A stretch of 64,000 bases of DNA from Pedobacter gandavensis (GTDB lineage: Bacteria > Bacteroidota > Bacteroidia > Sphingobacteriales > Sphingobacteriaceae). A program made the translations under genes and the position numbers. Position 1 is the first letter of the stretch; each line of letters begins with the position of its first letter. Positions 7,976-16,657 of this stretch are shown here, piece by piece. Location: NCBI RefSeq assembly GCF_014172405.1, contig NZ_WNXC01000007.1, forward strand, positions 186,001 through 250,000, read 5' to 3'. Below the pieces are notes generated by a model. That model worked only from the letters and a program-made list of their open reading frames with translations, was not told the DNA's origin and searched no databases.

Positions 7976-9070
7976 ATGCAAATCTTTATAAAAAACATCA
8001 GCAAACTCTCTTTGATTGTATTGGTTATCGCCAATCAGGGCTGTACCAGCTCCAAAGAAGCCCCGGTATCGGAGAAATTTGCGGTGACCGACTCGCTCAT
8101 CAACAAGTTATTAATTGATACAGTACAACAAGCCAATAGTAAAACTGACCTGAGTTTCTCCGCAAAAATCACTGCAGATGAGGAGCGTAAAGCAGAAATC
8201 TTCCCTATGGTGAGTGGCGTAGTGCGTAGTGTCCCTGTAAGACTGGGTGATAAAGTAAGCGCTGGACAAGTATTGGCTACCATGGGCAGTTCGGAAATGG
8301 CCGGATTTGATAAAGAGGTGATCAGTGCTGCTGCAGAATTAAGGAATGCCGAAAGACAGGTAAAACAGGCAGAAGAATTATATAAAAGTGGCTTATCCTC
8401 TGCCAGAGAATTTGAAGAGGCCAAGAATGACTTCCTAATTAAACAGGCAGAAAATAAGCGTGCGGTTTCCACACTTAAATTAAATGGAGGGAATAGCAGT
8501 GGTAATTACACCATTAAATCCCCATTATCGGGATTTATCATTGAGAAAAATGTGAATGCAAATATGCAGTTACGTCCGGATAACGATAAAAACCTGTTTA
8601 CAGTAGCCGATCTTTCTACGGTATGGGCGATGGTCAATATTTATGAATCGGACATCTCCAGAATCAAAGAAGGCGATGAGGTAAACCTTTCTATCCTCTC
8701 CTATCCGGAAAAAACTTTCAAAGGGAAGATTGATAAGATCTACAACATGATTGATAATGAAAGTAAAGTGATGAATGCCAGGGTGACCATTCCCAATCCA
8801 GGATATCTATTAAAACCAGGCATGATGGCTACGGTGCTGATTTCCGCGAAATCCGGAATCGATTTACCTGTTGTTAATACCAGAGGTATCATCTTCGATG
8901 AGAACAAAAATTATGCATTGGTGGTGGACCCTGGAAATAAGATCCGCATTCAGGAAATAGAAATTGGCCGTAAAACAGCAGACAAAGCCTATATCAGTAA
9001 AGGTTTGAAGGCAGGCGACCGTGTGGTAGCGTCCAAACAGGTCTTCTTATTTGAGAGCCTGAAAAACTAA
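7976..9070 (+). CDS. RND efflux periplasmic adaptor (CusB/CzcB type), probable lipoprotein
   Basis: A 364-residue membrane-fusion protein linking the inner-membrane pump with the outer channel. The N-terminal hydrophobic segment ends in ANQGC, a loose lipobox, so inner-membrane lipid anchoring is likely. Biotinyl-lipoyl-like halves flank a helical hairpin: SGVVRSVPVRLGDKVSAGQVL near 80-100 and NYTIKSPLSGFIIEKNVN near 176-193. A beta-barrel (VWAMVNIYESDISRIKEGD) and a membrane-proximal domain (RGIIFDENKNYALVV to end) follow. No Cys/His-rich N-terminal metal extension is seen. Confidence 0.92.
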   Translation: MQIFIKNISKLSLIVLVIANQGCTSSKEAPVSEKFAVTDSLINKLLIDTVQQANSKTDLSFSAKITADEERKAEIFPMVSGVVRSVPVRLGDKVSAGQVLATMGSSEMAGFDKEVISAAAELRNAERQVKQAEELYKSGLSSAREFEEAKNDFLIKQAENKRAVSTLKLNGGNSSGNYTIKSPLSGFIIEKNVNANMQLRPDNDKNLFTVADLSTVWAMVNIYESDISRIKEGDEVNLSILSYPEKTFKGKIDKIYNMIDNESKVMNARVTIPNPGYLLKPGMMATVLISAKSGIDLPVVNTRGIIFDENKNYALVVDPGNKIRIQEIEIGRKTADKAYISKGLKAGDRVVASKQVFLFESLKN

Positions 9071-9099
9071 TCTATTCATCACCACAAAAAACAGCTGTA

Positions 9100-12000
9100 A
9101 TGAATAAATTCATTAAGACCGTCATTGGCTTTTCGTTAAAAAACAAATACTTTATATTCTTTGCCACATTCATTTTGATTCTGGCAGGATACCTTAGTTT
9201 CAAACACACGACGATTGAAGCTTTCCCCGATGTCACCAATACCAATATTACCATCATTACGCAGTGGCCTGGGCGAAGTGCGGAAGAGGTAGAGAAGTTT
9301 GTGAGCAGACCACTGGAAATCGCCATGAACCCCACCGAAAAAAGGACAAGCATCAGGTCCTCCTCTCTTTTTGGACTATCCATCGTTAAAATCACTTTTG
9401 AAGACGATGTAGATTATGCCGCAGCAAGAGTTCAGGTGAACAACCATATTGAAGAGGCCGATTTACCGGAGGGATTGAAACCCGAGGTACAACCTCCATA
9501 TGGGCCTACCGGAGAGATTTTTCGCTATACATTGACGAGTGATAAAAAGTCAGTCAGGGAATTGAAAACCTTACAGGATTGGGTCATTCAACGGGAATTA
9601 CTATCCGTTCCAGGCATCGCCGATGTGGTGAGTTTTGGTGGAGAAGTAAAGACCTACCAGATTACCGTAGATCCCCAAAAAGCGATACAATATGGCGTAA
9701 GTGCAACGGAATTATTCGATGCGGTTTCCAAAAGCAACGTCAATGTTGGTGGAGATGTCATCGTTCAGGCTGGACAAGCTTATGTAGTTCGTGGAATTGG
9801 GATACTGAACAATATTGAAGAGATAAAAAATGTGGTGGTTGATAACTTTAACGGGACTCCGGTCTACGTTAAGACAATCGCAGAAGTCGCAGAATCGGCA
9901 TTACCACGCTTAGGGCAGGTAGGCCGGGACCAGGATCCCGACGTGGTTGAAGGGATCGTGGTTATGCGCAAAGGAGAGAATCCAAGCGAGGTCATCAGCA
10001 AACTGAAAGAAAAGATTAAAGACATCAATGAAAACCTTTTGCCGGGAGATGTAAAGATCAGTCCTTTCTACGACCGGGAAGACCTGGTAAACTATGCCAC
10101 GCATACGGTAATGGGTAATATGATGGAAGGGATTATTTTTGTAACCCTGATTGTATTCCTGTTTATGGCAGATTGGCGGACCACATTAATTGTGTCTATC
10201 ATTATTCCTTTGGCCTTGCTATTTGCCTTCATTTGCTTAAAAATGAAGGGCATGTCGGCCAATTTATTATCTATGGGGGCAATCGACTTCGGAATCATCA
10301 TTGATGGTGCTGTGGTCATGGTTGAGGGTATCTTTGTGGCCCTCGACCATAAAGCTAAAAAAGTAGGTATGGCTAAATTCAATGGACTCAGTAAGTTGGG
10401 ATTGATAAAAAAAGCTTGCTTGGAGAACGGAAAAGGAATTTTCTTTGCTAAGCTGATCATCATTACTGGTTTACTACCCATCTTTACTTTTGAAAAGGTA
10501 GAAGGAAAAATGTTCTCTCCATTGGCCTGGACCTTAAGTTTTGCTTTACTAGGTGCACTCCTGCTTACTTTCACCTTGGTTCCGGCGCTGGCCAGTGTTT
10601 TATTGAAGAAAAACGTACGGGAGAAACACAACATATTTTTAGAGTTTCTTACTAAATATGTAATCATTTTCTTTGACAAGTGCTTTAAATTCAGAAAGCT
10701 AGCTTTCGGAATAGCTATGGCGATCCTGGTTATGGGCATATTCAGTTACCGGTTTATGGGCACAGAATTCTTGCCTACCTTGGATGAGGGTTCTATTTAT
10801 GTGCGAGCCACGGGGCCGCTCAGCATCTCGCTGGATGAAACAAAAAAGCTCTCTAATGAGCTTAGAAAAATCTTTTTAAGCTTTGAGGAAGTAAAGCAGG
10901 TGATGTCTCAAACCGGCAGACCGAATGATGGAACTGATGCAACCGGTTTTTACAACATGGAGTTCCATGTAGACATTTTTCCGAAGAAAGAATGGAAGCG
11001 AAAGCAGACGAAAGAACAGCTGATTGAGCGGATGCAGGAGAAGCTGAAGAGTTTCCCTGGGATTAGCCTCAATTTCTCTCAACCGATCTCTGACAACGTA
11101 GAAGAAGCCGTTTCAGGAGTAAAAGGCTCTATTGTAGTCAAGCTATTTGGCAATGATTTCCAGTTTATGGAGAAAGAAGAAGAGAAGATTGAAAACATTT
11201 TGAAAACGGTGGAGGGAATTGAAGATTTAGGTATTTTAAGAAACCTTGGACAGCCGGAATTACAGATCAATCTGGATCAAAAGAAGATGGCCTTATATGG
11301 GGTGAGTACTGCAGATGCCAATGCGGTCATTGAGATGGCTATCGGCGGAAAAGCGGCAACACAGATTTATGAAGGGGAAAGAAAATTTGACCTGATCATC
11401 CGTTATCCGGAAGATTTTAGAAAAGACGAAAGCGACATTGCAAAATTGCGGATTCCTACCATTTCAGGGGCAAAAGTACCTTTAGGAGAGATTGCCAGCA
11501 TTAGAAAAATCACGGGTCCAAGCATTATTTACCGCGACAAACACCAACGCTATGGCGCCATTAAGTTTTCCATCAGAGGAAGGGATATGGGGAGTGTCAT
11601 TGCGGAGGCGCAAGCCAAGGTAAATGAAAAAATCAAGCTTCCTAAAGAGTATAAGCTGGAATGGGCTGGAGATTTTGAGAACCAACAAAGGGCAACGAGC
11701 AGGTTATCGCAAGCCGTTCCGATTAGTTTATTGCTTATCTTTTTCATTTTATTCGTGCTGTTTGGCAATATCAAAGACTCGCTATTGGTCTTGAACAATG
11801 TACCTTTTGCAATGGTTGGTGGTATTCTGGCCATTCTGGCTACCGGAATCAATTTCAACATCTCTGCGGGGATTGGTTTTATTGCCTTATTTGGCATATG
11901 TGTGCAGAATGGGGTAATCCTGATCACCCGATTTAAGCAAAATATCATAGAGTTAAAGCACCGTCCAGACTGGACTTTCGCGGATGCGATTAAAGATGGG

Positions 12001-12216
12001 GTAGCGAGTAGAATGCGTCCGGTGATCATGACCGCCATGATGGCGGCAATCGGCCTGATGCCCGCAGCATTGTCTACGGGAATAGGTTCTGAAGCTTCAA
12101 AACCTTTGGCAATCGTAGTGATTGGCGGTTTAATTACCAATACCCTATTTAACCTTTTTGTATACCCAATAGTGTTCTATTGGGCATACCAGAAAAAGGT
12201 GAATCATTTACATTAA
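9100..12216 (+). CDS. CusA/CzcA-family heavy-metal efflux RND transporter
   Basis: A 1038-residue proton-driven inner-membrane pump, normal length for heavy-metal RND proteins. It shows the RND duplication: TM1 at 14-34, a large periplasmic loop, TM2-6 starting near 338, TM7 near 533, a second loop and TM8-12. TM4 carries the heavy-metal signature DFGIIIDGAVVMVEG with D397 and D402 as the proton-relay acids; the final Asn usual after VE is Gly here. It ends the regulator-kinase-TolC-adaptor-pump group. Monovalent (Cu/Ag) versus divalent (Zn/Co/Cd/Ni) specificity is not settled; a structural alignment for the CusA methionine triad would decide. Confidence 0.94.
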   Translation: MNKFIKTVIGFSLKNKYFIFFATFILILAGYLSFKHTTIEAFPDVTNTNITIITQWPGRSAEEVEKFVSRPLEIAMNPTEKRTSIRSSSLFGLSIVKITFEDDVDYAAARVQVNNHIEEADLPEGLKPEVQPPYGPTGEIFRYTLTSDKKSVRELKTLQDWVIQRELLSVPGIADVVSFGGEVKTYQITVDPQKAIQYGVSATELFDAVSKSNVNVGGDVIVQAGQAYVVRGIGILNNIEEIKNVVVDNFNGTPVYVKTIAEVAESALPRLGQVGRDQDPDVVEGIVVMRKGENPSEVISKLKEKIKDINENLLPGDVKISPFYDREDLVNYATHTVMGNMMEGIIFVTLIVFLFMADWRTTLIVSIIIPLALLFAFICLKMKGMSANLLSMGAIDFGIIIDGAVVMVEGIFVALDHKAKKVGMAKFNGLSKLGLIKKACLENGKGIFFAKLIIITGLLPIFTFEKVEGKMFSPLAWTLSFALLGALLLTFTLVPALASVLLKKNVREKHNIFLEFLTKYVIIFFDKCFKFRKLAFGIAMAILVMGIFSYRFMGTEFLPTLDEGSIYVRATGPLSISLDETKKLSNELRKIFLSFEEVKQVMSQTGRPNDGTDATGFYNMEFHVDIFPKKEWKRKQTKEQLIERMQEKLKSFPGISLNFSQPISDNVEEAVSGVKGSIVVKLFGNDFQFMEKEEEKIENILKTVEGIEDLGILRNLGQPELQINLDQKKMALYGVSTADANAVIEMAIGGKAATQIYEGERKFDLIIRYPEDFRKDESDIAKLRIPTISGAKVPLGEIASIRKITGPSIIYRDKHQRYGAIKFSIRGRDMGSVIAEAQAKVNEKIKLPKEYKLEWAGDFENQQRATSRLSQAVPISLLLIFFILFVLFGNIKDSLLVLNNVPFAMVGGILAILATGINFNISAGIGFIALFGICVQNGVILITRFKQNIIELKHRPDWTFADAIKDGVASRMRPVIMTAMMAAIGLMPAALSTGIGSEASKPLAIVVIGGLITNTLFNLFVYPIVFYWAYQKKVNHLH

Positions 12217-12248
12217 TAATATTCAAGGCCCTGTTCCAATCTTAATGC

Positions 12249-13676
12249 CTATAAGTCCGGTGCTTTATATACTGCTATCTCTGAGAGCACCGGGCAGGCA
12301 TTTGATTCCAAAATATCAATACGGATTTTACTCGTTTTTACAGTCGGAAAGGAAAGAATTCGTTTATGACCAATCGTAGTCTCCAGGTCAATGGTTTTAT
12401 AGGTATTGTCTGGCGTCAGATACGCTACAGAAAATGATTTGACACGTTGTCCGAGGGCAATATATTCTTGTAAAACCACCCGGTTAAGTTCCGTTGCTTT
12501 CCCTAAATCTATGGTGATGCTGGCGGTTTTCAGCTGGTCCTCTGTAGCCCAATACGTAGCTGGATTTCCATCAGTAAGGTTTGACGCTGTAAATTGCGCA
12601 CCTTTTCTGGTATTGCTTGCGGTTACTTTCTTTCCCTTGGCCAGGTTTGTTTTATAACTCGCATCAATATTTCTTCTAAACTCCATCAAACGGGTAGAAT
12701 CATTAGGGTGAATTAGCCCTTCCCGGTTTACCGGAACATTCAATAAAAGGTTACCATTACGTCCTATTGAGGTTTCATAAATAGAAACCAGTTCTTTTAA
12801 AGTTTTCACTTTATCATCAGTTTTAGGACTGTAGAACCATCCTGGTCTGATGGAAACATCTACTTCTGCAGGAATCCAGTATTTACCATTTTCATTTCCT
12901 GTATTCAAGACCGTTGCTGCAGGTGCTGCCGCTCCTACTCCAAAACCATCAGTATTTAAAGTAGACCAGTTGGTGGTACCGGCAACGCCTCTTTCATTGC
13001 CCATCCAGCGTGCATCAGGACCGATGTCACTAAAAATCGCTGCTTGTGGATTGTGCTTTCTAACAATGCTGTTGAACAGCTTAAAATCGTACTCTTGATT
13101 TTTCTCTTTTTCTCCTTTTGCACCGTCAAACCATTGTTCAAAAACAGGTCCATATTGGGTATGTACCTCATTTAAGGTCTTGGCAAAGATATCGTTGTAT
13201 TCTGGAGTTCCATACTTAGGGTGGTTACGATCCCATGGTGATAAGTACACGCCGAATTTCAATCCGTATTCTTTACAAGCCTCAGAAAGTTCTTTCAGCA
13301 CATCACCTTTACCATTCTTCCAGGCACTTTCTCTTACGGTATGTGTGCTGTATTTACTTGGAAACAGGCAAAAACCATCGTGGTGTTTTGCGGTGATGAT
13401 GATCGCTTTCATACCTGCAGCTTTCGCGGTACGCGCCCATTGACGGGCATCCAGCTTGGTTGGATTGAAAACCTTAGGGTCTTCATCACCATGTCCCCAT
13501 TCCTTATCTGTAAAGGTATTTGGCCCGAAATGGATGAACATATAATATTCCATATCCTGCCATGCCAGTTGGTTTTTATTTGGGACAGCGCCATAAGGAG
13601 CCGGTGCTTTTTGTGCAAAAGCAGCACTGCTGCTCAGTAAAAAAGAGCATAAGAAAAAAAAAGAAGACTTATTCAT
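12249..13676 (-). CDS. alpha-L-fucosidase GH29 with C-terminal F5/8-type C domain
   Basis: A 475-residue secreted fucosidase. The signal peptide is MNKSSFFFLCSFLLSSSAAFAQ; start ATG 13676 was preferred to the 15-codon longer frame for that reason. The GH29 barrel shows MEYYMFIHFGPNTF (42-55), ITAKHHDGFCLFPS (94-107), and EQWFDGA (180-186), where D184 is the likely nucleophile. Residues ~340-475 form a discoidin-like carbohydrate-binding domain (NLAKGKKVTASNTRKGAQF start). The WFDGA form resembles alpha-1,3/1,4-specific GH29 subfamily B enzymes, unlike the WLDY form of the fucosidase at the window start. It converges with the RND operon, 32 bp apart, with no obvious terminator between. Confidence 0.92.
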   Translation of the reverse strand: MNKSSFFFLCSFLLSSSAAFAQKAPAPYGAVPNKNQLAWQDMEYYMFIHFGPNTFTDKEWGHGDEDPKVFNPTKLDARQWARTAKAAGMKAIIITAKHHDGFCLFPSKYSTHTVRESAWKNGKGDVLKELSEACKEYGLKFGVYLSPWDRNHPKYGTPEYNDIFAKTLNEVHTQYGPVFEQWFDGAKGEKEKNQEYDFKLFNSIVRKHNPQAAIFSDIGPDARWMGNERGVAGTTNWSTLNTDGFGVGAAAPAATVLNTGNENGKYWIPAEVDVSIRPGWFYSPKTDDKVKTLKELVSIYETSIGRNGNLLLNVPVNREGLIHPNDSTRLMEFRRNIDASYKTNLAKGKKVTASNTRKGAQFTASNLTDGNPATYWATEDQLKTASITIDLGKATELNRVVLQEYIALGQRVKSFSVAYLTPDNTYKTIDLETTIGHKRILSFPTVKTSKIRIDILESNACPVLSEIAVYKAPDL

Positions 13677-13845
13677 ACGGTAAAATTCATTTATGGTTAG
13701 TAACTGACCCGTAAATTGCAATATATAAGCGGCTGTAAGTTCATTTTTTTTGCCATTAAATTAAATGATTTTGGCCTGATTCACAGAGTTCTGCAAACAC
13801 TAATCGCGTTTAGGTGTTATACAAAAGCAAATTAAACACTTAGAC

Positions 13846-14097
13846 ATGAAAGACTATGAATCACGTCCTGACGAGTTTGACATTCATCTCGATATAGATG
13901 GCGCAGATACCATCATTACCGTAAAACCAGAGGAAACCAGCGATGGTGGCCTTTATTATGTCTGTTATATCGGTCCAGATCGGATCACGCAATTGCGGGA
14001 AGAACTGGATGGCGAGTGGGAACAAATATGGGGAGTACTAGACCATTGGATGATAGATGCCATTGGCAGAGAAATTAATCAGCGTCAGAAATCATGA
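13846..14097 (+). CDS. small acidic hypothetical protein
   Basis: An 83-residue cytoplasmic protein of unknown family, acidic, with pattern IHLDIDGADTIITVKPEE, then GLYYVCYIGPDRITQLREELDGEW, then a helical C-terminus. No signal or membrane segment. Its stop overlaps the start of the SRPBCC gene by 4 bp (ATGA), so translation is probably coupled. I do not recognise a named domain. Confidence 0.65.
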   Translation: MKDYESRPDEFDIHLDIDGADTIITVKPEETSDGGLYYVCYIGPDRITQLREELDGEWEQIWGVLDHWMIDAIGREINQRQKS

Positions 14098-14783
14098 GTA
14101 CACCTTTAAAGTTAAGATCCGGTAGATTTTATATTGAGAAACACCAGTACGAGAATATTGGATGGACTGAACGCATGGTATCGATGTTTCTTGGTGGAGC
14201 ATTGATTAGTTGGGGTTTGCGAAGACCGTCCACGAATAAATTTCTTTATGGTGCCTACATGGCTTACCGTGCGGCAACTGGCCGTTGTTTATTTTATGAG
14301 CAATTGGGAATTGATGCCAGAAAACCGAGATCCGTTAATATTCGTGGAGAGTTTGTGATTGAGAAACCTGTACATGAGGTATTTTTATATTGGCGTAACC
14401 TGAATAATCTTCCGGGCAGTATTCAACATCTTTTGGATGTGAAGGTCATTGACGAGCATTTGTCGACCTGGAAATCCAATGTAATCGGGAATTTATTTTC
14501 CATAAACTGGGAGGCAGAAATTGTAAAAGAGGAACCGGGTCGCTTAATCGGTTGGAAATCTGCCAGGGGTTCATTGCTTCAGCATGTGGGCAGGGTAGAA
14601 TTTACGCCTTCTGAAGATGGAAAAGAGACATTTTTGAAAGTGGTATTGTCTTATCGTCCGGTTGGCGGAGGTGTAGGAATTGGTCTTTCGAAACTGGTAA
14701 ACCCCTATTTGGAAATTTTACTGAAAAAGGAAATGAAAAGTTTTAAGCATACTATCGAGAACAAAACTCCGGTTTACACCTGA
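14094..14783 (+). CDS. DUF2892-like/SRPBCC (polyketide cyclase-type) protein
   Basis: A 229-residue two-part protein. Residues ~15-75 resemble the DUF2892 inner-membrane module (ENIGWTERMVSMFLGGALISWGLRR, then YMAYRAATGRCLFYEQLGI). Residues ~82-225 form an SRPBCC/START-like hydrophobic-cavity domain (FVIEKPVHEVFLYWRNLNNLP, WKSARGSLLQHVGRVEF). Similar fusions are common in Bacteroidota and Proteobacteria and are linked to stress and membrane lipids, but no reaction is established. It overlaps the 83-residue ORF upstream. Confidence 0.8.
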   Translation: MSTPLKLRSGRFYIEKHQYENIGWTERMVSMFLGGALISWGLRRPSTNKFLYGAYMAYRAATGRCLFYEQLGIDARKPRSVNIRGEFVIEKPVHEVFLYWRNLNNLPGSIQHLLDVKVIDEHLSTWKSNVIGNLFSINWEAEIVKEEPGRLIGWKSARGSLLQHVGRVEFTPSEDGKETFLKVVLSYRPVGGGVGIGLSKLVNPYLEILLKKEMKSFKHTIENKTPVYT

Positions 14784-14813
14784 GCTCTATGACTTAGCTT
14801 TCTAATGATAAAA

Positions 14814-14849
14814 CAAAGGCCTGTACCATTTAGATGATACAGGCCTTTG
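14814..14849. terminator. bidirectional terminator between convergent genes
   Basis: Stem CAAAGGCCTGTA / TACAGGCCTTTG (12 bp) extended by CAT/ATG after one mismatch, with a TTAG loop. It sits between the SRPBCC gene and the convergent DUF5362-like gene. Confidence 0.75.
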
Positions 14850-14870
14850 CGATATATAATCGGCTGAAGA

Positions 14871-15341
14871 CTAGGTTGCAGCGCCGATTGTTGCCACAAT
14901 GGTGATTAAAAACACAACAGCATATAGGGCAATAATGGTAATGGTTAATATACCCCAGAATTTGAAGAAAGATTTCATCTTGCTCATCGCTTCTCCTAAA
15001 CTCTCCTGATCCATAAATAAGACTGCTTTTTTGGCGGTATTTGCGTATTTAAACAGCATGAAACTAGGATAAAAATAAAGAAGTGCAAAAAAGATATACA
15101 CTGCTGAAAGTGCGCCGGTAGCTACACCTACAACTGGATTTGTGCCCATTGCGCTCATCGCAGCCAGGATTGCTGGTAGACATAAAGCGGCTATAACGAT
15201 CAAAACACTAAATACAAATCCTACAATGGATAGAAATTTCGCCCATTTGGCCGTTTCATAGATGTGGCTACGGATGTCTTCCGTAATAATAAGTGTTTCA
15301 ACCTCTGCGTGATCTGGTTTTGTTTCTTCGAATTCTTCCAT
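14871..15341 (-). CDS. DUF5362-like multi-pass membrane protein
   Basis: A 156-residue inner-membrane protein with a charged N-terminus and three to four membrane segments: about 34-60 (AKFLSIVGFVFSVLIVIAAL), 73-97 and 127-153. A cytosolic amphipathic stretch (ANTAKKAVLFMDQESLGEAM) precedes the last segment. This pattern fits the DUF5362 family of Bacteroidota; function unknown. It is monocistronic, divergent from ychF. Confidence 0.65.
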   Translation of the reverse strand: MEEFEETKPDHAEVETLIITEDIRSHIYETAKWAKFLSIVGFVFSVLIVIAALCLPAILAAMSAMGTNPVVGVATGALSAVYIFFALLYFYPSFMLFKYANTAKKAVLFMDQESLGEAMSKMKSFFKFWGILTITIIALYAVVFLITIVATIGAAT

Positions 15342-15409
15342 GTAGCTGTACTTAAACGTTAATTAGTGATTAGATACCCTAAACATAAAGAATATTTTTA
15401 AAAATTTGG

Positions 15410-15417
15410 TAGCTTTG
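15410..15417 (+). promoter_or_regulatory. -7 box (TAGCTTTG) for ychF
   Basis: Exact TAnnTTTG match 24 bp before the ychF ATG, a normal distance. No well-spaced TTG was found. Confidence 0.4.
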
Positions 15418-15441
15418 CGGCAAAACTAGAAAAAATCATTC

Positions 15442-16536
15442 ATGGCATTACAATGTGGTATAGTTGGTTTACCAAATGTTGGAAAATCTACCTTATTTAA
15501 CTGTTTATCTAACGCAAAAGCTCAAGCGGCTAATTTCCCTTTCTGTACAATTGAACCTAACATCGGTGTAATCACCGTTCCAGATGAAAGGTTAACTAAA
15601 TTGGCCGAATTGGTACAGCCAAACCGTATTGTTCCCAATACAATTGAGATTGTTGATATCGCAGGTTTAGTGAAAGGTGCTTCCAAAGGTGAAGGACTAG
15701 GCAATCAATTTTTGGGTAACATCAGGGCTACAAGTGCCATTATCCATGTTTTGCGTTGCTTTGACGACGGAAACGTGATTCACGTTGACGGTTCAGTTGA
15801 TCCGATTCGCGATAAAGAAATTATAGATACAGAGTTACAACTTAAAGATCTTGATACCATTACAAAACGCATTCAGAAAGTAGAAAAAATGGCTAAAACC
15901 GATAAGGATGCCAAAAGAACTTTCGATATTTTAAGCGTGATCAAGACTCATGTAGAATCCGGACAATCTGTACGTTCTGCAGCAGTAGCTCCAGAAGATT
16001 TTGAATTTATTCTGGACATGGGTTTATTAACTCAGAAACCAGTGATGTACGTTTGTAATGTTGATGAGAACTCTGTGATCAATGGCAATGCGTATGTAGA
16101 TCGCGTTAAGGAAGCGGTAAAAGATGAGAAAGCTGAAGTATTGGTGATCTCTGCTAAAATCGAATCAGAAATTGCAGAATTGGAAAGTTATGAAGAGCGT
16201 CAGGAGTTTTTAGCTGATCTTGGCTTAACAGAATCTGGTGTAAACAAGCTGATTGTTGCTGCTTACCGTCTATTAGATTTATATACTTACTTCACCGCTG
16301 GTGTTCAGGAAGTACGTGCATGGACAATTACTAAAGGATTTACTGCGCCTCAAGCTGCTGGTGTCATCCACACTGACTTTGAAAAAGGTTTCATTCGTGC
16401 AGAGGTGATCAAATATAATGACTTCGTTACTTTAGGTTCTGAAGCTGCTTGTAAAGAAGCTGGTAAATTAGCCGTAGAAGGAAAAACGTATGTTGTGGAA
16501 GATGGAGACATCATGCACTTCCGTTTTAACGTATAA
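15442..16536 (+). CDS. ychF: redox-regulated ATPase YchF (Obg-family)
   Basis: A 364-residue TRAFAC-class nucleotidase that binds ATP rather than GTP and associates with ribosomes. Walker A is GLPNVGKST near residues 9-17, the G3 motif DIAGLVKGASKGEGLGNQFL follows at 72-91, and NVDE occupies the usual NKxD position, the hallmark of ATP preference. The C-terminal TGS domain (VRAWTITKGFTAPQAAGVIHTDFEKGFI) is intact. Length matches orthologues. Monocistronic, followed by a strong terminator. Confidence 0.97.
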   Translation: MALQCGIVGLPNVGKSTLFNCLSNAKAQAANFPFCTIEPNIGVITVPDERLTKLAELVQPNRIVPNTIEIVDIAGLVKGASKGEGLGNQFLGNIRATSAIIHVLRCFDDGNVIHVDGSVDPIRDKEIIDTELQLKDLDTITKRIQKVEKMAKTDKDAKRTFDILSVIKTHVESGQSVRSAAVAPEDFEFILDMGLLTQKPVMYVCNVDENSVINGNAYVDRVKEAVKDEKAEVLVISAKIESEIAELESYEERQEFLADLGLTESGVNKLIVAAYRLLDLYTYFTAGVQEVRAWTITKGFTAPQAAGVIHTDFEKGFIRAEVIKYNDFVTLGSEAACKEAGKLAVEGKTYVVEDGDIMHFRFNV

Positions 16537-16577
16537 ATATTCTCAAGCGTTTGTTGACGCGTAAAGAAGGTTAAAAG

Positions 16578-16620
16578 AAAAAACCGGATGGCTCGTTTTA
16601 ACGAAGCATCCGGTTTTTTT
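16578..16620 (+). terminator. terminator after ychF
   Basis: Stem AAAAAACCGGATG / CATCCGGTTTTTT enclosing a second small CGTT/AACG stem, then a T tract. It lies between ychF and convergent mgtE and may serve both. Confidence 0.85.
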
Positions 16621-16657
16621 ATGCCGGTATACTTTCCGGTTTATGTTTAGGAGTTAT

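Noticed and set aside
10092..10739. 215-codon ORF antisense to the RND pump
   Set aside because: Overlaps a well-supported pump gene in full and has the Ser/Ile/Lys-rich composition of a shadow frame.
11550..12140. 196-codon ORF antisense to the RND pump
   Set aside because: Shadow of the pump coding sequence with no domain or start signal.
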